From NCBI GenBank assembly GCA_903844785.1, contig CAIMVB010000458.1:1-9241 (forward strand): 9,241 bases of DNA. The letters run 5' to 3'. The position numbers were made by a program, and so were the translations under genes. Below are positions 1 to 6,715 of this stretch, piece after piece; the stretch's first letter is position 1, and every line of letters starts with the position of its first letter. The notes beneath the pieces were generated by a model that saw only the letters and a program-made list of their open reading frames with translations, was not told the origin of the DNA and ran no database searches. Source of the stretch: an uncultured Rhodospirillales bacterium (GTDB lineage: Bacteria > Pseudomonadota > Alphaproteobacteria > Acetobacterales > Acetobacteraceae).

Positions 1-487
1 CGGGCTGATGCTCGGCGCCATGGCGGCGTTTTTGGTGCTGGAAACAGCGGAACATGCGCAGGCGCGCGGCGCCAAGGCACTCGCGCGGATTGGCGGCATT
101 GCAAGCGATGCGGCGCATCAGCGCGCGGGTGGCGGTAGCGCAACTGCGGCTGCCGCGCTGTGGCAGGGCATGGCGCCTGCCAGCACCGCTGGGCTTGGCG
201 TGATTTCCGGAATGACCGGTGTGGCTGAGGCGCGGGTGGAAGAAGAAGCCTTCCTGGCCACGCTTGGCGGCGCGGCGGTGCGGCGCAGCGGTTCCGTGCT
301 TGGGCATGGCGTGGAAGCAAGCTTCCCGGCCAATGTTGCCTTGGCAGCACTCGCGCTTTCGCAAAACGGTTTCTATCCGAAGATGGACCCCGCCGATGCC
401 GGCGATGGCGCGGTAGAGCGCATTCTGGTGACCGGCTTCGGCCAATGGCGCGGTGAAGCGCTTGCGCTGCTGGAGAAAGCGCCATGA
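1..487 (+). CDS. Degenerate beta-ketoacyl-ACP synthase, C-terminal part (FabF2 of the VLCFA lipid A cluster); 5' end outside window
   Basis: This is the C-terminal ~161 residues of a FabF-like ketosynthase; the frame is open from base 2 and the ATG at 8 is internal, so the true start lies left of the window. The segment LVLETAEHAQARGAK aligns with the LILEDLEHARARGAT stretch of the next gene, and the rest aligns over the whole C-terminal thiolase half. Key residues differ: where FabF has NAHGT this protein has SGMTG (His to Met), where FabF has NKS it has SGS (Lys to Gly), while the GH of the second His is kept (LGHG). The C-terminal GFGGQN becomes GFGQWRGE. The active-site Cys region is outside the window. 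It resembles the inactive chain-length-factor partners of type II ketosynthase pairs, so a non-catalytic or chain-length-setting partner of the next gene is inferred. The stop overlaps the next start by 4 bases (ATGA), which suggests translational coupling. Confidence 0.8.
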   Translation, partial: GLMLGAMAAFLVLETAEHAQARGAKALARIGGIASDAAHQRAGGGSATAAAALWQGMAPASTAGLGVISGMTGVAEARVEEEAFLATLGGAAVRRSGSVLGHGVEASFPANVALAALALSQNGFYPKMDPADAGDGAVERILVTGFGQWRGEALALLEKAP

Positions 488-1743
488 AGGATCATCTGGG
501 CCGCCCCTTAGTGGCGGTAACAGGGATTGGGCTGGTGAGCCCGCTCGGCTGGGGGCTGGAGAAGAATTGGGCGGCGCTTTTGGCCGGCACTTCCGGCATT
601 ACGCGTATTCGCCGCTTCGCGACCGATCATCTGAAAACCACCATGGCCGGCACGGTGGATTTGCCGGAAGAAGTGGCCGGCGCCGAACCTGTGCCCGCGC
701 CGGTGCGCGTTGAACGCATGGCCGCGGCTGCGATTGCGGAAGCGCTGGCAAAGGCGGGCATGACAGAAGGCGCGTTTGATGGCCCGCTCATGCTCGGCAT
801 GCCGCCGGTTGAGATGGAATGGCCGCAGCGCGTAGCACTCGCCCGTCGTGCGGGTGGCAATGGCCATGCCGCGCTTTCGGTGGCGAGCATCGGTCAGCGC
901 GATTTGTATGAAACGTTTTTGTATGGCGGTGTCGGCGAAAGATTGGCGCTGCGCTTTGGCACCAAGGGCGCGCCGATTGCCATCACCACCGCCTGCGCCA
1001 CCGGCGCTTCCGCCATTCAATTGGGCGTGGAAGCGATTCAGCGTGGCGAGGCGAAATCCGTGATTGCGCTCGGCACGGATGGATCGGTGCAGCCGGAAGC
1101 GGTGATCCGTTTTTCGCTGCTGTCTGCGCTTTCTTCCCGCAATGAAGACCCCACCAAGGCATCGCGCCCCTTTGAGAAATCCCGCGACGGCTTTGTGATG
1201 AGCGAAGGGGCGGCGGCGCTGATTCTGGAAGATCTGGAACATGCCCGCGCGCGTGGCGCCACGATTATTGGCCTGGTGCGTGGCTGTGGCGAAAGGGCGG
1301 ATAATTTCCACCGCACGCGCTCCAACCCCGATGGGTCTTCCATCATTGGCGCCATGAAGAATGCGCTGGCCGATGCCGGCTTGCAGCCAGCCGATATTGG
1401 CTATGTGAATGCCCATGGCACCAGCACGCCGGAGAATGACAAGATGGAAGCGCTTGGCCTGCGCGCGGTTTTTGGTGAGGCGCCGCCGCCGATTTCGTCC
1501 AATAAATCCATGATCGGGCATACGCTTTCCGCTGCCGGCGCCATTGAAGCCGCCTTCAGCCTGCTGACGCTACGCGACCAGATCCTACCGCCCACCATCA
1601 ATCATGTGGAACCGGACCCGACGCTTGGGCTGGATGTGGTGCCGAATGAAGCGCGGCGGGTTTCAGGGCTGCGCCATGTGCTTTCAAATTCCTTTGGCTT
1701 TGGCGGGCAGAATGTCTGCCTTGTGCTGAGTGCCGCGCCATGA
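484..1743 (+). CDS. fabF: Beta-ketoacyl-ACP synthase II-type (FabF1 of the VLCFA lipid A cluster)
   Basis: This 419-residue cytosolic condensing enzyme would join malonyl-ACP to an acyl chain with loss of CO2. It has the full KAS II length and all catalytic residues: Cys171 in TTACATGAS, His311 in NAHGTSTPE, Lys341 in NKSMIGH and His346, plus the C-terminal glycine loop SFGFGGQN near residue 404. The N-terminus VAVTGIGLVSPLG is typical of the family. The ATG at 484 overlaps the upstream stop and has a GGAGA ribosome binding site at 472-476, so the start is well supported. Its neighbours (a degenerate ketosynthase before it, an MDR dehydrogenase and a lipid A acyltransferase after it) match the rhizobial fabF2-fabF1-adh-lpxXL order. 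The inferred role is therefore elongation of very long acyl chains on AcpXL rather than housekeeping synthesis. A general FabF role cannot be excluded from sequence alone. Confidence 0.93.
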   Translation: MKDHLGRPLVAVTGIGLVSPLGWGLEKNWAALLAGTSGITRIRRFATDHLKTTMAGTVDLPEEVAGAEPVPAPVRVERMAAAAIAEALAKAGMTEGAFDGPLMLGMPPVEMEWPQRVALARRAGGNGHAALSVASIGQRDLYETFLYGGVGERLALRFGTKGAPIAITTACATGASAIQLGVEAIQRGEAKSVIALGTDGSVQPEAVIRFSLLSALSSRNEDPTKASRPFEKSRDGFVMSEGAAALILEDLEHARARGATIIGLVRGCGERADNFHRTRSNPDGSSIIGAMKNALADAGLQPADIGYVNAHGTSTPENDKMEALGLRAVFGEAPPPISSNKSMIGHTLSAAGAIEAAFSLLTLRDQILPPTINHVEPDPTLGLDVVPNEARRVSGLRHVLSNSFGFGGQNVCLVLSAAP

Positions 1744-2765
1744 TGCGCGCGCTTCGCCTGCATGGGGATCGGGATTTGCGGCTGGAGAATATTGCCCCGC
1801 CGCCGCCCCCCGCCGCTCATGAGGTTCAGATCCGCATTCGCGCCGTGGCGCTGAACCATATTGATGTTTGGGGCTTTCGCGGCATGGCCTTCGCCAAGCG
1901 GAACCTGCCGCTGACGGTGGGTGCGGAAGCGGTGGGCGAAATCACTGCCCTTGGTTCTGCCGTGACCGGCTGGAAAATCGGCGATCATGTCGCGCCTTAT
2001 GGCGCCGCGACGTGCGGTGTTTGCAAGGCGTGCCGTGAAGGGCGCGATAATCTTTGCGAAGATGTCGGCGGCGTGAAGGGCTTCCATTTGGATGGCTTCG
2101 CGCAGGAATTGATGAACCAGGATGCGCGGCTTCTGGTGCGCGTGCCTGATGCGCTTTCCTTCGAAGATGCCGCTTGCGGGCCGATCACCTTCTCCACTGT
2201 GGAACACATGCTGTTCGACAATGCCAAGCTGGAAGCGGGTGAAACCATCCTGATCCATGCCGCAGGTTCGGGCATTGGCACGGTGGCCGTCAGGATTGCG
2301 AAGGATCTGGGCTGCACCGTTATCGCGACCGCGGGCGATGATGAGAAATGCGCCAAGGCCAAGGCATTGGGCGCGGATCATGTGGTGAATTACTCAACCC
2401 AGAATTTCCCAACCGTAGCGCGGCGCGTGACCGGCAAGCGCGGCGTGGATGTTGTCTTTGAACATGTCGGCGCTTCTACCTGGAGCGGCAGTTTGCTCTC
2501 GCTCAAAATGGGTGGGCGCTTGGTGACCTGCGGGTCCACTTCCGGCGTTTCGGCCGAGACGAATTTGATGATGCTGTTCCAGCGCCAGCTTCGCATCTTC
2601 GGGTCCTTCGGTGCTTCCATGCGCAATATCGCCGATGGCTATGCGAAAATGGCGCGCGGCATTCTGCCCGTATTGGATACGGTGGTGCCATTGGATCGCT
2701 TCGCCGAGGGGCTGGAACGGCTGGAAAGCCGCCGCGTCTTCGGCAAGATTGTGGTGACGCTGTGA
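1740..2765 (+). CDS. Zinc-type medium-chain dehydrogenase/reductase (alcohol dehydrogenase-like) of the VLCFA lipid A cluster
   Basis: This 341-residue protein has the MDR layout: a GroES-like N-terminal domain (about 1-150) and a Rossmann domain with the nucleotide-binding loop HAAGSGIGTVAVRIAK at about 173-188. The structural zinc lobe is complete: Cys92, Cys95, Cys98 and Cys106. Two of the three usual catalytic-zinc ligands appear replaced, with Asn39 in NHID for the first Cys and Ala62 in GAEAVG for the His; Cys146 sits near the place of the third. It is therefore more likely a zinc-independent NAD(P)H enoyl or quinone-type reductase than a classic alcohol dehydrogenase. Reduction of enoyl intermediates during VLCFA synthesis is my inference from position, as in the adh gene of rhizobial acpXL clusters. 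Two adjacent ATGs (1740 and 1743) could start it; the first overlaps the fabF stop by 4 bases. Confidence 0.88.
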   Translation: MMRALRLHGDRDLRLENIAPPPPPAAHEVQIRIRAVALNHIDVWGFRGMAFAKRNLPLTVGAEAVGEITALGSAVTGWKIGDHVAPYGAATCGVCKACREGRDNLCEDVGGVKGFHLDGFAQELMNQDARLLVRVPDALSFEDAACGPITFSTVEHMLFDNAKLEAGETILIHAAGSGIGTVAVRIAKDLGCTVIATAGDDEKCAKAKALGADHVVNYSTQNFPTVARRVTGKRGVDVVFEHVGASTWSGSLLSLKMGGRLVTCGSTSGVSAETNLMMLFQRQLRIFGSFGASMRNIADGYAKMARGILPVLDTVVPLDRFAEGLERLESRRVFGKIVVTL

Positions 2766-2771
2766 AGCGCA

Positions 2772-2784
2772 CCGCGTCACGCGG
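2772..2784 (+). promoter_or_regulatory. Short GC hairpin directly before the lpxXL start codon
   Basis: CCGCG-TCA-CGCGG is a perfect 5-base inverted repeat with a 3-base loop that ends on the base before ATG 2785. It occupies the place where a Shine-Dalgarno would be expected, and no purine-rich site replaces it. Ribosomes ending adh translation at 2765 would be close enough to melt it, so translational coupling is a plausible reading. A five-pair stem can arise by chance in this GC-rich DNA. Confidence 0.35.
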
Positions 2785-3663
2785 ATGAATTTTCTGATCG
2801 GGCTTTTGCTGCGCGCGGGCTTCGGCTTTCTGCGCCTGCTTGGGCCACGCTTTGCCCCGGCACTCGGCGCTTTTCTGGCGCGCAATCTGGGACCAATCAC
2901 GCCGGCGCATCGCATCGGGCGGGATAATATCGCCGCTGCCTTTCCGGAAAAATCAGCGGCGGAGCGTGCCGCCATTCTGACCGAAGCCTGGGACAATCTG
3001 GGCCGCACGGCTTGCGAATATGTCCATATGGATCGCATTTGGGATTTCGATCCGGAAAACCCAGGCCGCGATGGGCATATTGTGGCTTCCGCTGAAACTG
3101 TCGCTCTTTATGAAAGGCTGCGTGAGGACGGCAAGCCCGCCATTGTGTTTTCCGCGCATTTGGCGAATTGGGAATTGCCGGCCGTGGCGGCGGCCAGGCA
3201 TGGCATTGAGAGTGCGGTCTTGTATCGCACCCCCAATAACGCTGCTGTGGCGCGGGAAATCCTCAGGCTCCGTCAGGATAGCATGGGCGTGCTGGTGCCG
3301 GCGGGGATGGGCGCGCCACTCCGGCTCGCGCGGGCTTTGGAAGCGGGCCAGCATATTGGCATGCTGGTGGATCAGCGCTTTGGGCGCGGCCCGCGCGTGA
3401 TGTTCATGGGGCGTGAGGCCGCGGCCAATCCGCTGCTCGCGCAATTGGCGCGGCGCTATGATTGCCCGGTGCATGGCGCGCGCGCCATTCGCCTGCCCGG
3501 CGGGCGGTTTCGCCTGGAATTGACCGAGGAAATCGCCTTGCCGCGTGATGCGGAAGGCTTGATTGATATCAACGCTGCCACGCAAAAAATGAACGAGGTG
3601 ATTGAAGCCTGGGTCCGGGAATATCCCGGCCAATGGCTCTGGATGCATCGCCGCTGGCGGTAA
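2785..3663 (+). CDS. lpxXL: Lipid A biosynthesis acyltransferase, LpxL/HtrB family (LpxXL-like)
   Basis: This 292-residue inner-membrane acyltransferase has the expected family length. It starts with a hydrophobic anchor (residues 1-33), then the catalytic HX4E motif SAHLANWELP with His125 and Glu130, the VDQR motif at about 195-198, and a C-terminal QWLWMHRRWR block that is typical of LpxL/LpxM. The family transfers an acyl chain from ACP to a hydroxyl of a lipid A fatty acid. Because the gene ends a ketosynthase/ketosynthase/dehydrogenase run, it is best read as LpxXL, which in rhizobia transfers the very long hydroxylated chain from AcpXL. The frame is closed by a stop at 2755-2757 and no other start codon lies between that and 2785, so ATG 2785 is the earliest possible start. 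No clear Shine-Dalgarno is visible; a small hairpin abuts the start codon. The 19-base gap implies co-transcription with the upstream gene. Confidence 0.9.
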   Translation: MNFLIGLLLRAGFGFLRLLGPRFAPALGAFLARNLGPITPAHRIGRDNIAAAFPEKSAAERAAILTEAWDNLGRTACEYVHMDRIWDFDPENPGRDGHIVASAETVALYERLREDGKPAIVFSAHLANWELPAVAAARHGIESAVLYRTPNNAAVAREILRLRQDSMGVLVPAGMGAPLRLARALEAGQHIGMLVDQRFGRGPRVMFMGREAAANPLLAQLARRYDCPVHGARAIRLPGGRFRLELTEEIALPRDAEGLIDINAATQKMNEVIEAWVREYPGQWLWMHRRWR

Positions 3664-3690
3664 GATTGCTGGCGGGAAAGGCGGGTTTTC

Positions 3691-5019
3691 ATGATCACCA
3701 TCAGGCGCGCCACCCCGATTTCCGCATTGGAACGCGGCGCTTTTTTTGAAACTGAAGACAGGATCAGCGCGGCGAATGCCGCCAATCTTTCTGTGCTTTT
3801 CGGGCTGGATGACAAGCAATTGCCGGCGCGTGCGGCGGGCACCTTCCTTGCGCATGTGATCACCACACGCTTTCCGGGGCCGGGCAGCCGGATCATTGCG
3901 GAAAACCTGCGCTATGGCGGCGGGATGACGGAAGGCGATGTGCTGAAAACCGGCCTGGTGGTGCTTGATGTTGATGCCAAGGCGGGGGTGGCGCGGCTTG
4001 CCTGTCGTGTAACTGGGCCTGAGGGCGTGTTGCTGGTGGAAGGCGAGGTGGAAGTGCTGCCACCGCTAACCGCCGAAGAACGCGCCCTGCCGCAAATGAC
4101 CGGGCTCGGGCCCCATGCTGGCAAGGTGATGGCCGCGCTTTTCGCGCGCTGCCGCGCCCTGCCGCCGGTGCCCACCGCCGTTGCGCATCCCTGCGATGCG
4201 GAAAGCCTGCGTGGCGCGCTTTTGGCCGCGCAGCAGGGGCTGATTATGCCCATACTGACGGGGCCAGAGGCGCGCATTCGCGCCATTGCGGTGCAGGAAA
4301 GGCTTGATCTTACGGGCATTACGCTGATTGGCACGGAACATAGCCATGCCTCGGCTGAAGCCGCGGTGGCTTTGGTGCGCGAAGGGCGCGCGGCGGCTTT
4401 GATGAAGGGCAGCCTGCATACGGATGAATTGCTGGGCGCTGCCTTGGCCAAGGAAGCGGGGCTACGCACTGAACGCCGCGTCAGCCATGCCTTTGTACTG
4501 GATGCGCCGCTTTACCCGCGCCCGTTGATCATCACCGATGCGGCGGTGAATATCGCGCCCGATCTGGAAGCGAAGGCGGATATCATTCGCAACGCCATCA
4601 AGCTGGCGCAGGCGATTGGCATAGAAACACCCAAGGTTGCCATTCTGGCGGCGGTGGAAACCGTAACGCCCAAGATGCAGGCCACTTTGGATGCCGCCGC
4701 GCTTTGTAAAATGGCCGAGCGTGGGCAGATCACCGGCGGTGTGCTGGATGGGCCGCTGGCTTTCGATAATGCCATCAGCCCGGTGGCGGCGGCGGCGAAG
4801 GGCATTCAATCCCCCGTGGCGGGCCAGGCGGATATTCTGCTGGTGCCGGATCTGGAGGCTGGGAATATGCTCGCCAAGCAATTGGCCTATCTGGGCGGGG
4901 CGGAATCTGCCGGCATTGTGCTAGGGCTACGCGTGCCCATGGCGCTGACCAGCCGTGCGGATAACGCCATGGCGCGGTTGGCTTCGGCGGCGCTGTTGCG
5001 GCTGATGGCGCCTGAGTGA
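3691..5019 (+). CDS. MaoC-like/phosphate acetyl- or butyryltransferase fusion protein
   Basis: This 442-residue protein belongs to the family usually annotated as bifunctional enoyl-CoA hydratase/phosphate acetyltransferase. Residues 1-125 resemble a hot-dog MaoC-like domain (FPGPGSRIIAENLRY followed by a beta-rich segment with EGDVL). Residues 140-440 form a PTA_PTB domain, with VAHPCDAESLRGALLAA near 164, ALMKGSLHTDELLGAAL near 236, RRVSHAFVLD near 262, and the conserved GGVLDGPLAFDNAIS at 349-363. The second half would exchange acyl groups between CoA and phosphate. The hydratase motif (Asp-x-Asn-Pro-x-His) is not visible; the matching segment reads LFGLDDKQLPARAAG, so this domain may be non-catalytic. 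It follows lpxXL by 27 bases with a weak GGGAAAGG ribosome site at 3674-3681. An acetate kinase gene and fabI often accompany this family, but an integrase lies next instead. Whether the substrate is acetyl, butyryl or longer acyl is unknown. Confidence 0.87.
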   Translation: MITIRRATPISALERGAFFETEDRISAANAANLSVLFGLDDKQLPARAAGTFLAHVITTRFPGPGSRIIAENLRYGGGMTEGDVLKTGLVVLDVDAKAGVARLACRVTGPEGVLLVEGEVEVLPPLTAEERALPQMTGLGPHAGKVMAALFARCRALPPVPTAVAHPCDAESLRGALLAAQQGLIMPILTGPEARIRAIAVQERLDLTGITLIGTEHSHASAEAAVALVREGRAAALMKGSLHTDELLGAALAKEAGLRTERRVSHAFVLDAPLYPRPLIITDAAVNIAPDLEAKADIIRNAIKLAQAIGIETPKVAILAAVETVTPKMQATLDAAALCKMAERGQITGGVLDGPLAFDNAISPVAAAAKGIQSPVAGQADILLVPDLEAGNMLAKQLAYLGGAESAGIVLGLRVPMALTSRADNAMARLASAALLRLMAPE

Positions 5020-5026
5020 TGTGCGC

Positions 5027-6295
5027 CTATACAGGCTGATCCGCACTGAAAAGGCGGTGCAGGCGCTGGTTCAACGCATCATCCGCCGGCATGAGGGGCT
5101 TGCGGAGTTTCGGCGCGGCCTGCTTTGGCAAGGGGGTCGAATTGCTCACGACCCGGCCCACCACATTGGCTGCATCCACCAGGGCTTTTTGTGAAAGATG
5201 CGCGTAGCGCATGGTGGTTTTGCTATTGGTATGGCCCAAAAGGCGCTGCACTTCGTAAAGCGACCGGCCCTGATTGACCAGAAAACTCGCGAAGCTATGG
5301 CGCAAATCATGCACGCGCACATCTGGAATATCGGCTTCCTTGCGAATGGCATCCCAGGCGGTGGCGATGGATTTGCGCGGCTTATTCGTACCGGTTTTGT
5401 GGAAAACCCAATCCACCCCTTCAGGGCGCGGCAGGCTTTGCAGCAATTCAATCGCCGCATCGGAAAGGGAGACATGGCGCGGCTTGCCGGATTTGGAGAC
5501 CGGGACAGTCAAAATCCGGTTGGTAAAATCCACATATTCCCAGCGCGCTTCCAGAATTTCATGCTTGCGCGCGCCAGTCAGCAATAACAGCTTGATGGCA
5601 TTGCAGACTTGGCGATTATGGTTGCGGTCCAGTTCCAGCAATAGCCGCTGCAATTCCGCTTCGTTCAGATAGCGTTGGCGCTGATTATTGTTTTCAAAAA
5701 GCGGCACGCCCTGGGTGGGATTGGCGCCCTGGGGCAGGATTTCCCAGCGAATGGCGCAATTGAAGATGAAGCGCAGCAGAATCAACGCCAGATTGGCGGT
5801 GCTGGCGGAATAGCCGTTTTCACGAATGGCATTGTGGCGCTTGATAACATCGGCACGGCTGATGCGGGTTAGCCGATATTCAGCAAAAAACGGTAATAGA
5901 TGCACGCGGATGATACTATCATCACAGCGCCAGCTTCTTTTGCGCGTTTTGGCATGGGGCAGGTAGCGGTCGCGGATAAAATCGCCAAAGCTTGGCACAT
6001 CGCGCAACCGATAGGCTTCCGCCTTAGGGTCCGCGCCATCACGGACCATTTGCCGAAGCGCGTAAGCCTTGGCCCGGGCGTCGGATAGGGGGATTTCATC
6101 AAGCCGCCCCAGGCGCTGCAGCCTGAGCTTCCGCGCCCTGTCCCGGTAGCGGAAGTAATAGGTGCCGCCCCCGGTCGCGCGCAGTTCCAGCACGAAGCCG
6201 CGGATATCGGGATCAAAAAAGCTGACCAGGCCCTTATCCGGGGCGCGGTGCTTCAAGCTGGCGATGAATTCGCCGGTGAGTGCCTGTGATGGCAT
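5027..6295 (-). CDS. Tyrosine site-specific recombinase (phage-type integrase)
   Basis: This 422-residue integrase has an N-terminal arm-binding type domain (GTYYFRYRDRARKLRLQRLG near 44-63), a core-binding SAM-like domain (about 102-195) and a catalytic domain. All catalytic residues are visible: Arg243 in TGARKHEI, Lys268 in VSKSGKPR, His329 and Arg332 in HDLRH, His355 in LGHTN and the nucleophile Tyr364 in MRYAH. It is therefore predicted to be active, cutting and rejoining DNA through a 3'-phosphotyrosine bond. A ~40-residue tail follows the catalytic domain. Its stop lies 7 bases from the stop of the acyltransferase fusion, in convergent orientation. No excisionase, relaxase, phage gene or tRNA target is visible nearby. 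No in-frame start lies just upstream of 6295, and the ribosome binding site is weak (GAATGAAG). It is either a remnant of an integrated element or the edge of an island. Confidence 0.93.
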   Translation of the reverse strand: MPSQALTGEFIASLKHRAPDKGLVSFFDPDIRGFVLELRATGGGTYYFRYRDRARKLRLQRLGRLDEIPLSDARAKAYALRQMVRDGADPKAEAYRLRDVPSFGDFIRDRYLPHAKTRKRSWRCDDSIIRVHLLPFFAEYRLTRISRADVIKRHNAIRENGYSASTANLALILLRFIFNCAIRWEILPQGANPTQGVPLFENNNQRQRYLNEAELQRLLLELDRNHNRQVCNAIKLLLLTGARKHEILEARWEYVDFTNRILTVPVSKSGKPRHVSLSDAAIELLQSLPRPEGVDWVFHKTGTNKPRKSIATAWDAIRKEADIPDVRVHDLRHSFASFLVNQGRSLYEVQRLLGHTNSKTTMRYAHLSQKALVDAANVVGRVVSNSTPLPKQAAPKLRKPLMPADDALNQRLHRLFSADQPV

Positions 6296-6312
6296 GGCGC
6301 TTCATTCATGGC

Positions 6313-6336
6313 CCGGCGCGGGACGATATGCGCCGG
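6313..6336. repeat. 7-bp inverted repeat in the integrase leader
   Basis: CCGGCGC at 6313-6319 and GCGCCGG at 6330-6336 form a perfect 7-base inverted repeat around a 10-base loop. It lies about 17 bases upstream of the integrase start on the minus strand, so in the integrase mRNA it would form a GC hairpin close to the ribosome site. It could dampen integrase translation or be a protein binding site. There is no T-run on the minus strand side, so it is not a terminator of int. Confidence 0.35.
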
Positions 6337-6578
6337 AAAATGCTGGGGTTTGCGAAGGGGCGTTGTGGGTCATGCGTATCTGCTGTGCCGTTGCTTTCAT
6401 TGGACTGTATTGCGGTTTGGTTTGTGCCGAATTTTTCGCTATTTTTCAAAATTTTTCCTTCTTTTTAATTACTTACCAAGAATGCCCCGAACAAGAAAAA
6501 CACCCCAAGGTATGTATCTGGTCTGTAGAAAAGGCCCAGTAATTATCATTTGATTTATTCTGATTTTCATAACCTATT

Positions 6579-6615
6579 GGTTTTTCTTTATTAGTGAAAA
6601 AAATTTTGAAAAACC
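6579..6615. repeat. 8-bp inverted repeat overlapping the porin -35 box (possible operator)
   Basis: GGTTTTTC at 6579-6586 and GAAAAACC at 6608-6615 form a perfect 8-base inverted repeat with 21 bases between. The right arm covers part of the predicted -35 hexamer (6606-6611), which is where a repressor or activator of the porin could bind. The centre-to-centre distance is 29 bases, close to three helical turns. In T/A-run DNA such repeats arise easily, so the assignment is tentative. Confidence 0.3.
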
Positions 6616-6634
6616 GCCGCCAGATCCATGTAAT
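6606..6634 (+). promoter_or_regulatory. Predicted sigma70-type promoter of the porin gene
   Basis: TTGAAA at 6606-6611 (5 of 6 matches to the -35 consensus) and TGTAAT at 6629-6634 (5 of 6 to the -10 consensus) are separated by exactly 17 bases. Transcription would begin near 6641 and give a leader of about 88 bases before the porin start. It is the best hexamer pair I found in the AT-rich region, where chance matches are common. Confidence 0.5.
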
Positions 6635-6715
6635 TGGTATGTCAAAGCCTGCCTGATCCTCAAGAACTACAGTCAAATATATGTTTTTTATTTGATTTTC
6701 AATCCTCCGTGACAT

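Noticed and set aside
508..1521. Long (337-codon) open frame antisense to fabF
   Set aside because: It lies fully opposite a gene with clear catalytic motifs, has an Arg/His/Gly-rich composition typical of the reverse reading of GC-rich genes, and has no ribosome site.
2953..3855. 300-codon minus-strand frame spanning the lpxXL end and the fusion start
   Set aside because: Its translation is His/Arg/Pro-rich without domain features, and both plus-strand genes it crosses are well supported.
5008..5036. GCGCCT direct repeat and GCCTG/CAGGC inverted repeat at the fusion/integrase junction as att site or terminator
   Set aside because: Arms of only 5-6 bases with no T-run and no second distant copy seen; chance is likely.
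6296..6420. Integrase promoter on the minus strand
   Set aside because: I found only poor -35/-10 matches, so none is annotated.
6162..6553. Two plus-strand frames (6162-6542 and 6308-6553) near the integrase start
   Set aside because: They overlap the integrase coding start or GC-to-AT transition and lack ribosome sites; the hydrophobic Phe-rich run comes simply from T-runs.
6561..6701. TGATTTTCA repeated at 6561-6569 and 6693-6701
   Set aside because: A 9-base match in T-rich DNA 132 bases apart is weak evidence for a regulatory or attachment repeat.
6473..6715. 80-codon minus-strand frame in the AT-rich leader
   Set aside because: It does have a plausible-looking aromatic/Lys-rich translation, but no good ribosome site and no recognisable domain, and it covers the porin promoter and leader. 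Kept as non-coding.
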